From Acanthosepion esculentum (taxonomy: Eukaryota > Mollusca > Cephalopoda > Sepiida > Sepiidae), in assembly GCA_964036315.1 (NCBI GenBank), contig OZ038500.1, forward strand, positions 60,853,446 to 60,917,445: a stretch of 64,000 nt of DNA, read 5' to 3'. The position numbers and the translations under genes were made by a program. Every line of letters begins with the position of its first letter. Position 1 is the first letter of the stretch. Shown here piece after piece: positions 33,652-45,512 of this stretch. The notes beneath the pieces are model-generated. The model did no database searches. It worked only from the letters and a program-made list of their open reading frames with translations, and was not told the origin of the DNA.

Positions 33652-34389
33652 ATACAGGGTGTATCAAAATACTTTTACAAACAATAATTCATATAAACAT
33701 ATGTCCGCAAATCCTTAATTTTTGAATTAATAGGTTTAAAGAAAGATTACGATAGCTGACTTTGTGTTGCTTTTAAGACTAGCTGATATATGTCATTCGG
33801 ATACATTTGTGGCAAGTCTATCTTCAACGTTTAACGTGTTTAGTAGTCAGTTAACTGAGAAGCGTTCCGTTTAACAATGGCAGGATATTCATATCGTGAG
33901 CAGGCAGATATGATTTTTACATATGGTTTGCAGATACATGGATCGTATCCGACGAACTGCAGGCTGCGTTCTTCGTGGTCACTCTTCCTGATCCATAGTC
34001 TGTGTTGCCAATGTGGATAAACAGCAGCAAAAGTTGGATGAAACGTCTACCTTGGGTCTGGAATCGCGATCTGTTACAGCCGTGCAGCCTCGCGTGCATT
34101 ACCATTCGCACGGCCGTAGGCAAATATCATATCTCCCTGCTTACGATATGAATATCGTTACATTGTTAAAAGACACACTTCTTAGTTAAATCACTACTAC
34201 ACACGTAAACAGACTACCACAAATGTACACGAATGACAAATGTAAGCTAGTCTACACTGAATCACAGCGCCATCTACTGTAAAGTTTTTCCAAAACTTAA
34301 TAACTCAAAAACGAAGGATTTGCAGACAAATGTTTATATGGATGTTTCTCCTTATATTGGTGTGAGAAAACCTCCCTCAAAGTTTGTAA

Positions 34390-34395
<6 letters not shown>
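33652..34395. mobile_element. Fold-back element carrying two opposed transposase starts
   Basis: The ends are inverted: the left begins CAGGGTGTATC and continues to ACAAAC, CATATAAACATATGTCCGCA and AATCCTTAATTTTTGA; the right end inverted reads ACAAAC, CATATAAACATTTGTCTGCA, AATCCTTCGTTTTTGA. On the plus strand at 33876 the sequence encodes MAGYSYREQADMIFTYG. On the minus strand near 34155-34090 it encodes a similar start followed by ADMIFAYGRANGNAREAARL-type codons. That pattern is the N-terminal domain (DUF4817-like) of a mariner-related transposase family. The element is thus two truncated 5' ends head to tail with each other's inverse, with no catalytic domain. Confidence 0.65.
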
Positions 34396-34396
<1 letters not shown>

Positions 34397-34460
<64 letters not shown>

Positions 34461-34507
34461 GAGAGAGAGGGAGAGAGAGAGAAAGTTGATCTGGGAATTT
34501 AACTATA

Positions 34508-34569
<62 letters not shown>
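34397..34569. repeat. (TA)n-(GA)n-(TA)n compound microsatellite
   Basis: Two TA blocks are separated by a GA block and about 30 bp of unique sequence. The left block begins right after the fold-back element end. Confidence 0.95.
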
Positions 34570-34572
<3 letters not shown>

Positions 34573-34639
34573 TATTCACATGGATCCACATATCTATCTA
34601 GCTATCTATCTATATGGTATGTATGTATGTATGTATATG

Positions 34640-34960
34640 TTAGAATCTCACCATGGTTGATTTAGCAGGAAGGAGACTTCCTGATGTTATCGGAATGGAT
34701 CGAGGTTGATCCCAGCGTTGGAAAGGGCCTGAAAACCATACCACGAGTTGACTCAAGCCTTGTGAGTTAAATTGGGTAGACAGAACTCTTTAGGGTCGTC
34801 GATATCTATGCTAGCACAAAGCCACAAGTAATCGTGGCCGAGGGGTTGGGCGTGCTGGCTTTATTCAAATTGTTGATCACGCTAGATAGCATGCTCTATC
34901 TATAAAAAGAATGTTAAACATTAAAATGTCTTTAAATAATTGTTGGACTTTGTTCATTTC
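34640..34960. other. Unassigned sequence, possible SINE-like part
   Basis: GTGGCCGAGGGGTTGGGCG at about 34832-34850 resembles a tRNA-type A box, but no convincing B box follows. Confidence 0.3.
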
Positions 34961-34961
34961 A

Positions 34962-34963
34962 TA

Positions 34964-35013
<50 letters not shown>

Positions 35014-35043
35014 CTTCACATGGATCCATCTATGGTGTCTCTC

Positions 35044-35102
<59 letters not shown>
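34962..35102. repeat. (TA)n(TG)n and (CT)n(TA)n microsatellites
   Basis: TA then TG to about 35011, then a CT run (35037-35076) and a short TA run. Confidence 0.95.
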
Positions 35103-35108
<6 letters not shown>

Positions 35109-35379
35109 CACAATGCAAAATGTCTTTTCATGTATCTTAGTGCATATTCGCTTCAATAACTGCTTAAATGTTCACACGTAATTTCAGAAATATGTTTCTT
35201 TTGTCTCCATTTTTATTACCCAATTTTATTCTGCTCGATTTTATCTGATCTTAATTCATCCCCGTTGTTCGTGCTGATATTTTAGCGACTAAAGTTTTGT
35301 TTTTACTGTTTCTTTTATCTCTTATAATCTTTCAACATTTCGTCTCCTTTCCGATATTGATATCATCACCTCCATTTAT

Positions 35380-35934
35380 TTATTTTTTATTAAGTCGATA
35401 TCTTTCTTCTCTCACTTGGCTTCTCAGTCTAAGGCGTTCATAGCTTTGTGCTTTCACGTCTGACTGTTTCTCGGTTTATTTTTGTCTCCTTTCTTGCTAT
35501 TTGTAAAAAATTCTTTTTTCATTGTCTATTTTTATGATTTGCTTCAGAATATCCGATATTTGGAGTCTCCGCCCTATTGTACTGCTCATTCGTAATTCAT
35601 CCTCCCCGCCCTATGCATTTGATTTTCTTTCGTCCATTCACTTTATTGACTTTCTTTTCTTCTCTTCTCTACTCTTCTTTCTTTGTTTCCTTCTTTGTTT
35701 GTTTCTTTCTTTCTTTCTTTTATCCAAGATTTTCTTTTCTTTCTTCATTTTCTTCATCTTCTTCCTTTTCTGCTTTACTTAACTCGTTTGTTCTACTCTC
35801 CTTCGCTTATTACATTTATCTTATTTTCACCACCTCATATTCTACACTTAACTTTATTTTTCTTTCTTTCTTTCTTTTCTTCTTTCTTTCTTTCTTGTTT
35901 TCTACATTATTATTCTGTTTTTCTTTTCCTCTTC

Positions 35935-35999
<65 letters not shown>

Positions 36000-36091
36000 T
36001 TTTCTTCGTCTTTGTTTTTTTTTCTTAATTCATTTTGTCCTTCTTATATTTAACTTATTTTCCCCACTTAATATACTTCGCATATTCATTT

Positions 36092-36123
<32 letters not shown>

Positions 36124-36662
36124 TCGTTCTTTCTTTCTTTCTACAATGGTTTCTTATTATTTTCCTCTTTTCTTTTTCTTCTTATTCATCCTAACTCAGA
36201 TTATTAGTATTATTTTTTCTTCGTCTGCTTCTTTTTATTTATTCCACATCTTCCTTCATACTCCCATCCATTTTCTCTTAAATATTTCTCTCCCTGTGCT
36301 TCTTCTCTTTCATTTCTTTCTTTCTTCCTTTCTTTCTTTCTTTCTCGTTTCTACAACTTTTTTTATTGTCTGTTTTTAGTAGTAGTATTATTACCTTTTC
36401 CTCTTCTTTTTCTTCTTTATATTCTTTTTCCGCCCTTCCTTTTTCTTTTTCTCCTTCTTATTACTTCTACCTTATTATTAATATTATTGTCTTCGTCTCC
36501 TTCTTCTTCATTATTCCACAAGTTTCTCATTCTTTTCGTCTTTTAAGCCTTTCTCTCATTTTTACAGCTTTTTCCTATTATTGTTTTATTATTAGTATTC
36601 TTATGTTCTGCCTCTTCTTACACCCTTCTTCTTCTTCTTATTATTATTATTATTATTATTAT

Positions 36663-36694
<32 letters not shown>

Positions 36695-36710
36695 TATATT
36701 ATTAATAATA
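35380..36710 (+). repeat. Polypyrimidine-rich tract, >1 kb
   Basis: The plus strand is dominated by T and C over more than a kilobase, with (TTTC)n blocks (35705-35725, 36090-36140, 36315-36345), (TTA)n blocks (35935-35998, 36638-36662) and (GTA)n at 36663-36695. The long F/S/L-rich frames (up to 174 codons) follow from composition and are not genes. Confidence 0.85.
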
Positions 36711-37611
36711 TTCTGTTCTTCGTCTTGTTGTTCTACGGTATTGCACACTTCTATTCCCCTATTCTCATTCTTTTCGTCTCTTTGCGCTTATCCTGACTTA
36801 TTTCCTTCTTTCAAAATCGTCCTTCTTTTTGCTTCCCTTATTATGCCTGTCCTCTACAAAATCGATCCATCGTTTTCATCAGTTGCCTCCTTTTTTTTCT
36901 CAACAAAGTAAACTTCCATCAATCAGTGACCGATTTCAGTGCTACTGAAATACACGCTTAACCGCGTCAAATATTCCTTCTTCAAATTTCTTTCACCGGT
37001 TTAGACTTTTCCTTCCTAACACGGAAAGTCGACGACCATCGAGAAGAGACACGAACTTTTATTTTATTTTTTCCCTCCTTCGGTTACACGCCAAATAAAT
37101 CAAAAGCATCATTCACTAAACCTCCATCGAAAGACAGATATATTTAACGCGAACTCTGAAACAACTGCACTTTAAAATCATATCGATTCTCGGCAGCTGT
37201 ATCCGCCTTATTGTCTTCGAAGAGACAGCAAAAATGTTTCAGATTGTTGCGTTTGAACGATCATAACGCCAAATTATCCGAAATTGACGGTTTATTTTGA
37301 CTCATGACTTTGATTCGTGTTTTGTTAACAGAATACCTACTTATTTCACGATTTCATTGTCTGGTGATCTAAGCACCAAAACTGCCATCATTCGATTAAA
37401 TATTTAGACTACAGGCTTCATCCAGATTACTTCGATCGCTATTCAACGTCGATTGGACTGCCAGCCTTTCCTGAGATCTATGTAGTTTCTTATAGTCTCC
37501 AAGATTTCTTTATTTTATGAGGGTCGATCAAAAAGTTATGCCAGTTTTTCAATTAAAAAAAATTTAATAGTAGAGGCAGGCAAAATCTATTAAAAGTTTT
37601 ATAAATATGTC
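36711..37611. other. Unassigned sequence
   Basis: At 37519-37560 GAGGGTCGATCAAAAAGTTA resembles a mariner inverted-repeat end, but no partner end was found. No gene was recognised. Confidence 0.35.
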
Positions 37612-38065
37612 AATATCTGTTTATATTTCTGAGATGATGTATTGTAACTATTTACACTATTTATATTGTTCGGAATGTTTTCGTCATCTTTATTGCCATA
37701 TTCAGAACGTTTCGGCCGTTGGACGCCCCAAACTTCTTCAGCATATGTCTGTCTTTCTGAGATGAGGTATTGTAACTATTTACAATATTTACATTATTCG
37801 GACTGCTGTTCTCATCTTTATTGCCGGCATTTCGGCTGTTGTACGCACCGCCCTTATTCAGGGTGTGTCTATCTTTCTGAGATGAGGTATTATAATAGTT
37901 TAAAATATTTACATTTTTCGGACTGTTGTCCTTATTGTTTTTGCCATATTCATGATGTTTCGGCCATTGTACGCCCCTGCCTTCTTCAGGCTATATCTAT
38001 CTTTCTAAGGTGAGGTATTATAACTATTTACTATTTACATGATCCTCATCTTTATTATCATTACA
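37612..38065 (+). repeat. Tandem repeat, unit 120-128 bp, 3.5 copies
   Basis: The marker CTGAGATGAGG (or a variant) occurs at 37629, 37757, 37877 and 38005. Each unit also holds TATTTACA, ATTCGGACTG, a CTCATCTTTATTGCC stretch, TTTCGGCCGTTG and a CTTCTTCAGG end. The same unit forms the arms of the hairpin at 2688-3020 and occurs singly at 56489. Confidence 0.85.
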
Positions 38066-38139
38066 AATCCCATCCTTCACATCTTCCCAATCTTTTTTTA
38101 GTCGTGTTACGAGGGTTGGTAAATAAAGAATGTACATTC

Positions 38140-38790
38140 GATCTTAATTGTAACATATATAATAGCAGAAGCTTGCTTTAATTCGTCGGCCGCCAGAGAC
38201 CCAGGATCTGCGCCCAAAAGGTTATGCCTCGTTGCTGATGACTGCACAGCATCTGTTATGGCCGTACAGGCCCACGCGTGAGGAACAGTCTCGATTGCAA
38301 CGAATGCATATGAAGACACTCTTCCCATGATATCTCTGTTTTGTTTTCTTTACGTCGATCTTTAATCTCCTCTCGCGTCTCCACCATTATCAATCGTTGG
38401 CTACGTCTTCCCACCTCTCAATGTCCGTGCCTATTGACTTCATGTCCCATTTACAGACATCCTTGAAGCGAAGTGTAGGTCGGACTCGTAGCCTCTTGTT
38501 GGCGGTCTGTTACCCGTAGAGAAGAACCTTCGAAATCCTCCCATCCGGCATACGGTATACAAGTCCGAGACAGCGGGGCCGGTGCTGTTAGAGAACGGAG
38601 TATAGGCTGGGTAACTCGGCACGAGTTACAACTACGGCACTGGTGTCACGTTCGGACCAATTGATACCCAGAACACGCCTCAGATAGCGAAGATAAAAGG
38701 CAATGATGTGCCTCACGTGTCTGGTGTAGACGCTCCAAGTCGCGCTGCCGTCTCGCTCACGACGCATACAAAGTCTACTAAAATGAACAC
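38140..38790 (-). pseudogene. LINE ORF2 C-terminal region with terminal zinc-finger motif (minus strand)
   Basis: Read on the minus strand the order is WSVYTRHVRHIIAFYLRYLR and RRVLGINWSERDTSAVVV (about 38730-38640), a middle part with GRISKVLLYG, RPTLRFKDVCKWDMKSIG and RWEDVANDR (38530-38390), then FICIRCNRDCSSRVGLYGH (38310-38255). This is the C-terminus of a common LINE ORF2 type, ending with a CxxC...H zinc finger. At least two frame changes and several stops interrupt it. The reverse transcriptase core is absent. Confidence 0.7.
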
Positions 38791-38954
38791 AAACGTCTCA
38801 GGATTCCAAATCCACTTCTCAATATAGTCTCTTTTACTTTTTTAATCGTTGACCAAAAGGTAAAACCAATTCTTAATTAAAACAGATTTAATAGCAGAAG
38901 CCAGTGAAAAACATCCGAAAGCAGGGCCCCTGAAGGTTTTATTCTTAGTACATA

Positions 38955-39040
38955 GGGCAATTTCTTGCTAACCCGACATTTCCAAGCAAAAAAATTGTGT
39001 TAACCCGAAATTCACACCCTGTGAAAAATATAAATAGTGT
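38955..39040 (+). pseudogene. Short R4/Dong-like LINE fragment
   Basis: TTGCTAACCCGACATTTCCA and AAATTGTGTTAACC match the LINE at 49593-49640. Too short to carry function. It abuts the truncated end of the Tc1 element. Confidence 0.6.
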
Positions 39041-40017
39041 TCCCAAACGTGCTTTATTGGATTCATGTTAGGACTTTGTGCCACTCACGGCAGTTACTTG
39101 ATTCCTTGTGATTCCTTCCAGACCTTTGCTAATTTTCACGTATCACATGGCGCTCCATCTTCTTGAAAATTTAGACATTCTTAACAATCTGATTGGTTTC
39201 AAATAGTGAGCGTAGTCCTTTTTCTAATATTTGACATTATTTTGGACCATTCAACAGCTCGTCAGCAAGAATTAGCTCCGATTTCCCTCCAAACCAGACA
39301 GCACCCAACACCATTACTTTAATCCCTCCATGTTTCACGGTCGTCTGCAGATATTCAGTTTTATTCTAGATTTCACCAAACATAAAGCTGTCTCGAATTC
39401 GAATTTTGGCAGCATCTACTTTCATCTGACCAAATTACAGACTGACAAAATTCATAATATTTGCTCTCGAATTCTCTCGCCCAGTCCATACGCCTGTTCT
39501 GTTAACCTCTGAAATCAAGGGCTTCTTTCTTGCAACTCTTCTTTGACAGCCTACCACTTCCAGGGTCTTTCTCACCGCATATGGTGACATTTCCATTCTG
39601 TTAGAGACATATTCGACGCTCTGACGAAGGTTTCTGATGACTTCTCTCTTCAGAGCCCTTTTCGTTAGCTCAGACACGATGCTTAGTCTCCCTGAACGTT
39701 GTTCCACACGACAATGGCCTTCTTCATTAAATTTATGGACAATATTATTAACCGTTTGATGATTAATCTGGAAAAACCTAGCAATTTCTCTATTTGAATT
39801 GCGACACTGATGCTATCGTATTATTTGCCCTGTTTGAAATTCACCAATTTCCTTACTTCCGGAAACTTTCATTGCAAAATATAAGTCAACTATCGTTCAT
39901 AGATTAGAATAGCTTGATACTAACACGGTATAGTCTGAAAAAAAAAGAAGAGACGCTATTAAACAAGCCAGAATTGCTGTAATTAAGGGTGGCTAAAAAA
40001 CTTATCATAGCCCACTG
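39040..40017 (-). pseudogene. Tc1-type transposase relic, truncated (minus strand)
   Basis: The right end begins (minus strand) CAGTGGGCTATGATAAG after TA at 40018-40019. A start codon lies at 39872. The minus strand encodes a helix-turn-helix part with NREIARFFQINHQTVNNIVH, then a 90-codon frame (39707-39435) with SGRLSIVSELTKRALKREVI, then WSDESR (first catalytic D), a VKHGGIKVMVLGAVW stretch, FQEDGAPC (second D) and SPNMNPIKHVW. In active Tc1 elements the last motif is NPIEHVW, so the catalytic glutamate is changed to lysine. Frameshifts and stops occur as well. The left terminal repeat is missing: the element ends at LINE sequence near 39040. Confidence 0.8.
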
Positions 40018-40019
40018 TA

Positions 40020-41050
40020 TTTGCTTGATTTTGTTGTTGGCAATTTGGGCCGTTCATCTAGCTGGTTTTTGCAATTGTTGTCTTTAAGAAGCCAAAAATT
40101 AGACAATATATTATATTAGGGATTTTCATAAACAATGTTTCTAAATAGGCATTCTAAATGCGGCGCGCGTGTATCCGTGAGTATTTACGTACTTATCCAC
40201 TAATTTGTTGTTTTCCTTTCTTTTTTTTTTGTTTTATATCGTGTGTGTGAACGTTCTCTAAGAAATAATACTTCGCATGCAATACAGGTTTACCACTGAG
40301 CCAGCGTTAAAAAAATAAATAGATAAAACAAATGCTTATTTTTCAGGCATAAATTTAAAAGGAATCATATTCAGCATTCTCTACGTGCAAAAATAAAAAA
40401 GTAAACATGGCGAAAACAGGGCCGAAGAATTAAAGAAAAACAAAACTAAGCGTTTCTCGAGAAAAGATGCAAATGTTAATGTGAAAGAAACACGTAGAAA
40501 ATGTAAATTATTTACAACATTTATTGGCCATTACCGCAAAGTCGATTAATATTAAGTGGGTTAAATAGACAAAACACACGAACGGAAATAAATAAGTTTA
40601 GGGAAATAAAACAAAACTTTGGTTCAATATACTAGCTCTGCGTTATAATAGTTGTGATATTTAGCACATGGAATTTCAACCGAAAGCATTGCTCCATTTG
40701 TAAACTTAACACTATTAAGACAACTCATATCTAAACCAACCAAAATAGTAAATACCATATGACATATGAAAAAAATAGCTGAAACCATTTCTTTCTTTCT
40801 TTCTTTCTTTCTTTCTTTCCACCCCCTGCCAAAAAATATGAAATATAAGAATGTCACGGTTTTAAATGACCCATGTGGGGTTCATAAGCCGTCAGACAAA
40901 ACAACTAACCATTTGTAAAAATAAAAATAAAATAGAAGATAAAGTCAATGAATGTAAAAAAAAAAATTAAAGTTATTAATAAATTGTAAGGAATCAATAC
41001 TCTCCGAGAAATATTTAAACAATTCAATTCACGTTTATGAGTGAGAGGTT
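40020..41050. other. Unassigned sequence with a (TTTC)n tract
   Basis: No recognised gene. (TTTC)n occupies 40789-40820. The 77-codon minus-strand frame across it (40624-40857) has no known product. Confidence 0.4.
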
Positions 41051-41376
41051 TGTTGAGGGTTCTCCCCTTTTTACACAAATGGACTCACCCAGGGTATACA
41101 TATACTACTGCTCGTGAATACCCAGACGGTCGGTAGAAGAGTCACACACAGAGACCGTGCAAGAGTCACAGTAACGAGCACGTAGACTCAGTAAGAAGTC
41201 ATACAGCGATACGTCGATACCAAAGACTATATATATTTTTTCTACTAACCCGCATTCCTGGAACTACTAACCTGTATTACCAGTTTGTATTATTACGTTA
41301 ATACATTTATTTCCCTATATTCATTCTTGACGTTTGTTATTATGTGATACTTAATTTCATCCCGGAATGCACAACA
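41051..41376 (+). mobile_element. Solo LTR, family 1, copy 3
   Basis: The 326-bp unit begins TGTTGAGG and ends GCACAACA, flanked by AGGTT and AGTTT (4 of 5 match). It is closely similar throughout to the LTR at 1837-2152. No internal retrotransposon sequence lies beside it. Confidence 0.75.
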
Positions 41377-41679
41377 AGTTTAAAAGGCTAACGTTCGGAA
41401 TTTGAGATCGAAGCACAGATCTCAAGATCTAGGTGACATCTTCAAAATATCCATCCAGGAAGACATTCCCATCATTCGGTACTTTCAAAAATCACTAATT
41501 TATCACTTTTTGAAGCTAAATCAAGCTTCTATTTCCAGTGTATTTACCTGCTGTAAACCAACATCTAGATCGCTTTTTCTTATTAATATTTATTATTTCA
41601 TAAACAAGCAATAGAACTAGATGCTAATTTACAAGAATTAAATCACTGATGAAGAAGAGTCGATACAACAGAAATGTGA

Positions 41680-42170
41680 TTCTTAAGAAAGATACTGAGA
41701 ATGCAATGGACTGAAGATGTGATCAACGACGAGGTTTCAAAGAACATGGAAAAAAGCGGAGGCTTATACTTAATATCAGAAAGTGACAGCTGTATTTTCT
41801 AGGGAACATGACGAATAAAGGCGGCTTAGAATATCTGATACTTCCAGTATTAAGAAACAGGAAAATTTCGTTAGAATCAAATAAAAGAGAACTAAACCGT
41901 TTCGTAATACCAGTCTTAATATATGTCGATGAATTCAGAACAAAGAGAAATATGGTTCCACGAAAGGATTCTGAAAATATCACGGACTGAACATGTGAGC
42001 AACAAAGTTTTAGAGAAAATGGACTCTTATACTGAAAATAAGAAGGAAAAGTTGAAATTTTTCCGTCAAATAATGAGGAAAGAGGGCTTGGAAATTTTGA
42101 TACTCATAAAATTGAGAACTAGAAAAATTTCGTTAGTAATAAAAACAAGACTAATGAACCGTTTTGTAAT
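41680..42170 (+). pseudogene. LINE ORF2 tail fragments, duplicated
   Basis: Two successive degenerate copies of the same block found at 31602: one from about 41690 (decayed codons around 41700-41830) and one at 41923-42110, reading EIWFHERILKISRTEHVSNK and KEKLKFFRQIMRKEGLE. Each is followed by RLMNRFVI-like codons (41895-41925 and 42145-42165). In this LINE family that motif precedes a YG...W block ahead of the next MWFYRRML block. The second copy ends where the 27-bp satellite begins. Confidence 0.65.
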
Positions 42171-42903
42171 ATTAGTCTAGTATTTAGTATTATAATATTA
42201 GTCTTACTATTTAATATTATAATGTTAGTCTTACTATTTATTATTATAATATTAGCCTTAATATTTAATATTATAAAATTAGTCTTACTATTTAATATTA
42301 TAATATTAGTCTAGCTATTTAATATTATAATACTTGTCTTCCTATTTAATATTATAATATTAGTCTTACTATTTAATATTATAATATTAGTCTAGCTATT
42401 TAATATTATAATACTTGTCTTCCTATTTAATATTATAATATTAGTCTTACTATTTAATATTATAATATTAGTCTAGCTATTTAATATTATAATACTTGTC
42501 TTCCTATTTAATATTATAATATTAGTCTTACTATTTAATATTATAATATTAGTCTAGCTATTTAATATTATAATACTTGTCTTCCTATTTAATATTATAA
42601 TATTAGTCTTACTATTTAATATTATAATATTAGTCTAGCTATTTAATATTATAATACTTGTCTTCCTATTTAATATTATAATATTAGTCTTACTATTTAA
42701 TATTATAATATTAGTCTAGCTATTTTTATATTATAATACTTGTCTTCCTATTTAATTTATTAATAGTCTAACTATTTAATATTATAATATTTGTCTTACT
42801 AATTTATATTACAGTATTAGTCTTACTATTTAATATTATAATATTAGCCTTAGTATTTAATATTATAATATTAGTCTTACTATTTAATATTATAATATTA
42901 TTC
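42160..42903 (+). repeat. 27-bp satellite with 81-bp higher-order unit, inside a LINE
   Basis: The unit TATTTAATATTATAATATTAGTCTTAC is summarised by its halves TATTTAATATTATAATA and TTAGTCTTAC. Three variants alternate, giving an 81-bp higher-order period: the marker TACTTGTCTTCC occurs at 42331, 42412, 42493, 42574, 42655 and 42737. The array sits between LINE codons RFVILV and LLYGIENWT. One frame of the unit reads ILVLLFNII without stops. Confidence 0.9.
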
Positions 42904-43215
42904 TTACTATATGGTATTGAAAACTGGACAATTCCGTCATAGAATATGAAGAGAAGTACCAGATTAATGTTGTGACTAACATGAACTGAACATGTGAACA
43001 ACGACTAAGTTTTTGAGAAAATGTAAATAAATGGAGACTTATACTTAACACCACAAAGAGACAGTTGAACTTTGTAGGGAAAAGAGCGCTTGAAGAATTT
43101 GACACTCACAGGTGATATTGAAGGTAAGAAAGAAAGAGGAAAATAACGCATAACCTACCTGGCTTGTGTAAATGGTTTATAGAACAAGGATTAGACGAGA
43201 TAGCAAAGAATCAAA
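42904..43215 (+). pseudogene. LINE ORF2 tail, continuation after the satellite
   Basis: Begins LLYGIENWT in the same frame as the LINE codons left of the satellite. After stops, EHVNND (about 42990), then RQLNFVGKRALEEF-like codons near 43062. It continues to about 43215 with decayed sequence matching the family's usual end. Confidence 0.65.
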
Positions 43216-45512
43216 TTTTAGTATCTTTTCTGTTAATTAATCACAAATAATGTAAACTTACTCATCGCAAATATTAATTCACCACATGAAATTATAAATT
43301 TTAAACCAAATCTGTTTGATTTTTTTAAATAGATTTTTGGCACTGTTTTGAAATTATACACTCTAAATCAAATTTTGTTTAGCCTGCTTCGCGACACCTC
43401 CAACCCAGAATGAAAAATTACCAAAAATCAGGAGTTATTCACATATCGTAAGTGCGAATGATATTCGAATTAGATACAAGGAATTTCTTACAGTAAAAAA
43501 ATATAAAAAAGTTAGTTTTGGGATTGTCTATAGAGATGAGCGCGAACTTTGACTCTACACTTACAAATAATGCCGCTGAGTCGCCCTCATTTGGCGCGAT
43601 AGCAAAGTTCAGCCTAACCTGAATGCAATGAAAGGTCCTCACTATAAAGAATTTGGTATGAATGTTTGTAAATATAAGTTCTTTTTATTTTGGGATGAAT
43701 TAACAAAAAATATCTAAACTTTATTGAAGGGTTCACCCATGATCGCCCTCGTCTGGAAAGTGTTAAAAAATAAAGGAAAATACAGTGAAAAATGAACGAA
43801 ATCTGTTTCTCAATGTGTTACGTTGGCAACGGTGGTGCGGTTGAGAAATGCATGTAAACTGTACCACGGTTTTATCAAAACTTTCTGAATTTAATAGCTG
43901 TATGGAAGCCCTGGATGGCTATGTTAGCAATGGTTTCGTGCTGCACAATCAGCTAAGCAGGTTGGTGATAATTAATGTTTAAAACAGTAGAAATGCCCCA
44001 CCAGGGTATCCATATCGGCTCCTGATATGCTTGTCGATCAAGATGAATTTACATTTAAGTTTCTTTTTCGTTTAGTATACTGAAGTTAAACCCAAAACAA
44101 TGCCCGTCGGCCATTCAAAGCAGCGTGTGACTTTTAAAATATTTATGATGAATGATATGTAGCTTGAATGAAAGATGGTGTTAAGAATTGAAGATTACAA
44201 AGATAATAAAGTTAGAAAGTGATCGATCATTGACATGAATAAGTTATAATTTTAGTGCTCAAGAAAGCATCCAAAGAGGAAAAAATAGTGTCTCAATGGA
44301 CGTTTTTACCTATATTTTGAATACGTAAGAAATGAGGGTAATTCGACTCCGTGGAAGTGACAAGCTGTAAAGGCCTGAACTGATGGAGCTAAAGGATGGA
44401 GCGCTATCTGAACATTTGACATAGAAATACCAATAGTTTAGTGATAGGACTGCGATGTTGTGTCTGAAAGAGATGAGTTGCAGTGTGGAGAATAAACCCT
44501 CCCTGCAAAGACCGTATAAACGACTGTGAAATATTTGAAAATTGGAATGTAAGGATTGAGCATCTCAAGTCCAGATATGACAGAAATACTTTAAATTTGG
44601 CTTTAATCTGACTTTGAAAAAAATAAGTATGTCAGAAGTTTTCCGTTATTTCAAGAATCGATAAAATGAGTCGACCATTTTCCCAGCATCCTTGTATATA
44701 GGATGTCTGTTTGAGTTCGGGAATGAACATGAGGCGTCATACGTTCATTGGGAGGGCAAAACGCTCATCGTGACTGGAGAAAACCCAGTGTCAAATCGGT
44801 TAAGATGAAACAATTATATATTAGTTTTTTCAAGTACTGGAAATTACAAACCAGCCATTTTTATATTATATTTTTTGAGATGATTCAGAGGGGAGATCAG
44901 CTGCAAGGCTCGGAGTATCATGACGTTTGCAAGTGTTTTGGGGATTTAAAATGGCGTCAAGTTTATAGTTTTGGGTAGCCGGTTTTTTCCTGTCTTTCTT
45001 TTTCTAATTTATTTCTATTAGTTTTTTTAAAGCATTTCTAACATTTTTTCCAATTTCTCTTTTTTTCTCTCCAATTTCGCTTTTTTTTCCCATCTTCTCT
45101 CCTGCTTTATATTATCTGCTATAATGTCTAAACGCTGCAGACGCAATTTTGAAGATTTCCTGTTTTTTTGTTTAAACTCCAAAATTTTGTTACGTTATCT
45201 TAAAAGACGTTCACTCTGATCAAGTTTAACAAAAAAAACATCAAGTTCTGTCGATAACATCCAAACATCAGCCTTAATAGAAGCAGTGAAATTTGAAAAA
45301 AAAAGTAAGTAAATTTAGCAACTAGCATCGTGTAGGTGTCATCATCACAAGCTCCATAATTTATGCACCATACGCAGTGAAAGAAATCCAGAAATATATG
45401 TAAGATTCCAAACTCCTTAATATTTTTAAAAAATACCATAATACCGAATACGAAAATTGTGGAGAGATAGACGGACATATATGGAATAACACAGTAGCAG
45501 TCGAATATATTA
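43216..45512. other. Unassigned stretch, 2.3 kb
   Basis: No recognised gene, RNA or array. Open frames at 44748-44978 and 45200-45529 are short and lack family features. Confidence 0.45.

Noticed and set aside
35577..36207. Hydrophobic frames up to 174 codons resembling membrane proteins
   Set aside because: Phenylalanine, serine and leucine dominate because the strand is pyrimidine-rich. Overlapping frames look equally long and none has a recognisable family pattern.
37519..37560. Mariner-like inverted repeat end (GAGGGTCGATCAAAAAGTTA)
   Set aside because: No matching partner end or transposase was found; a related stretch near 38840 is too diverged to pair with confidence.
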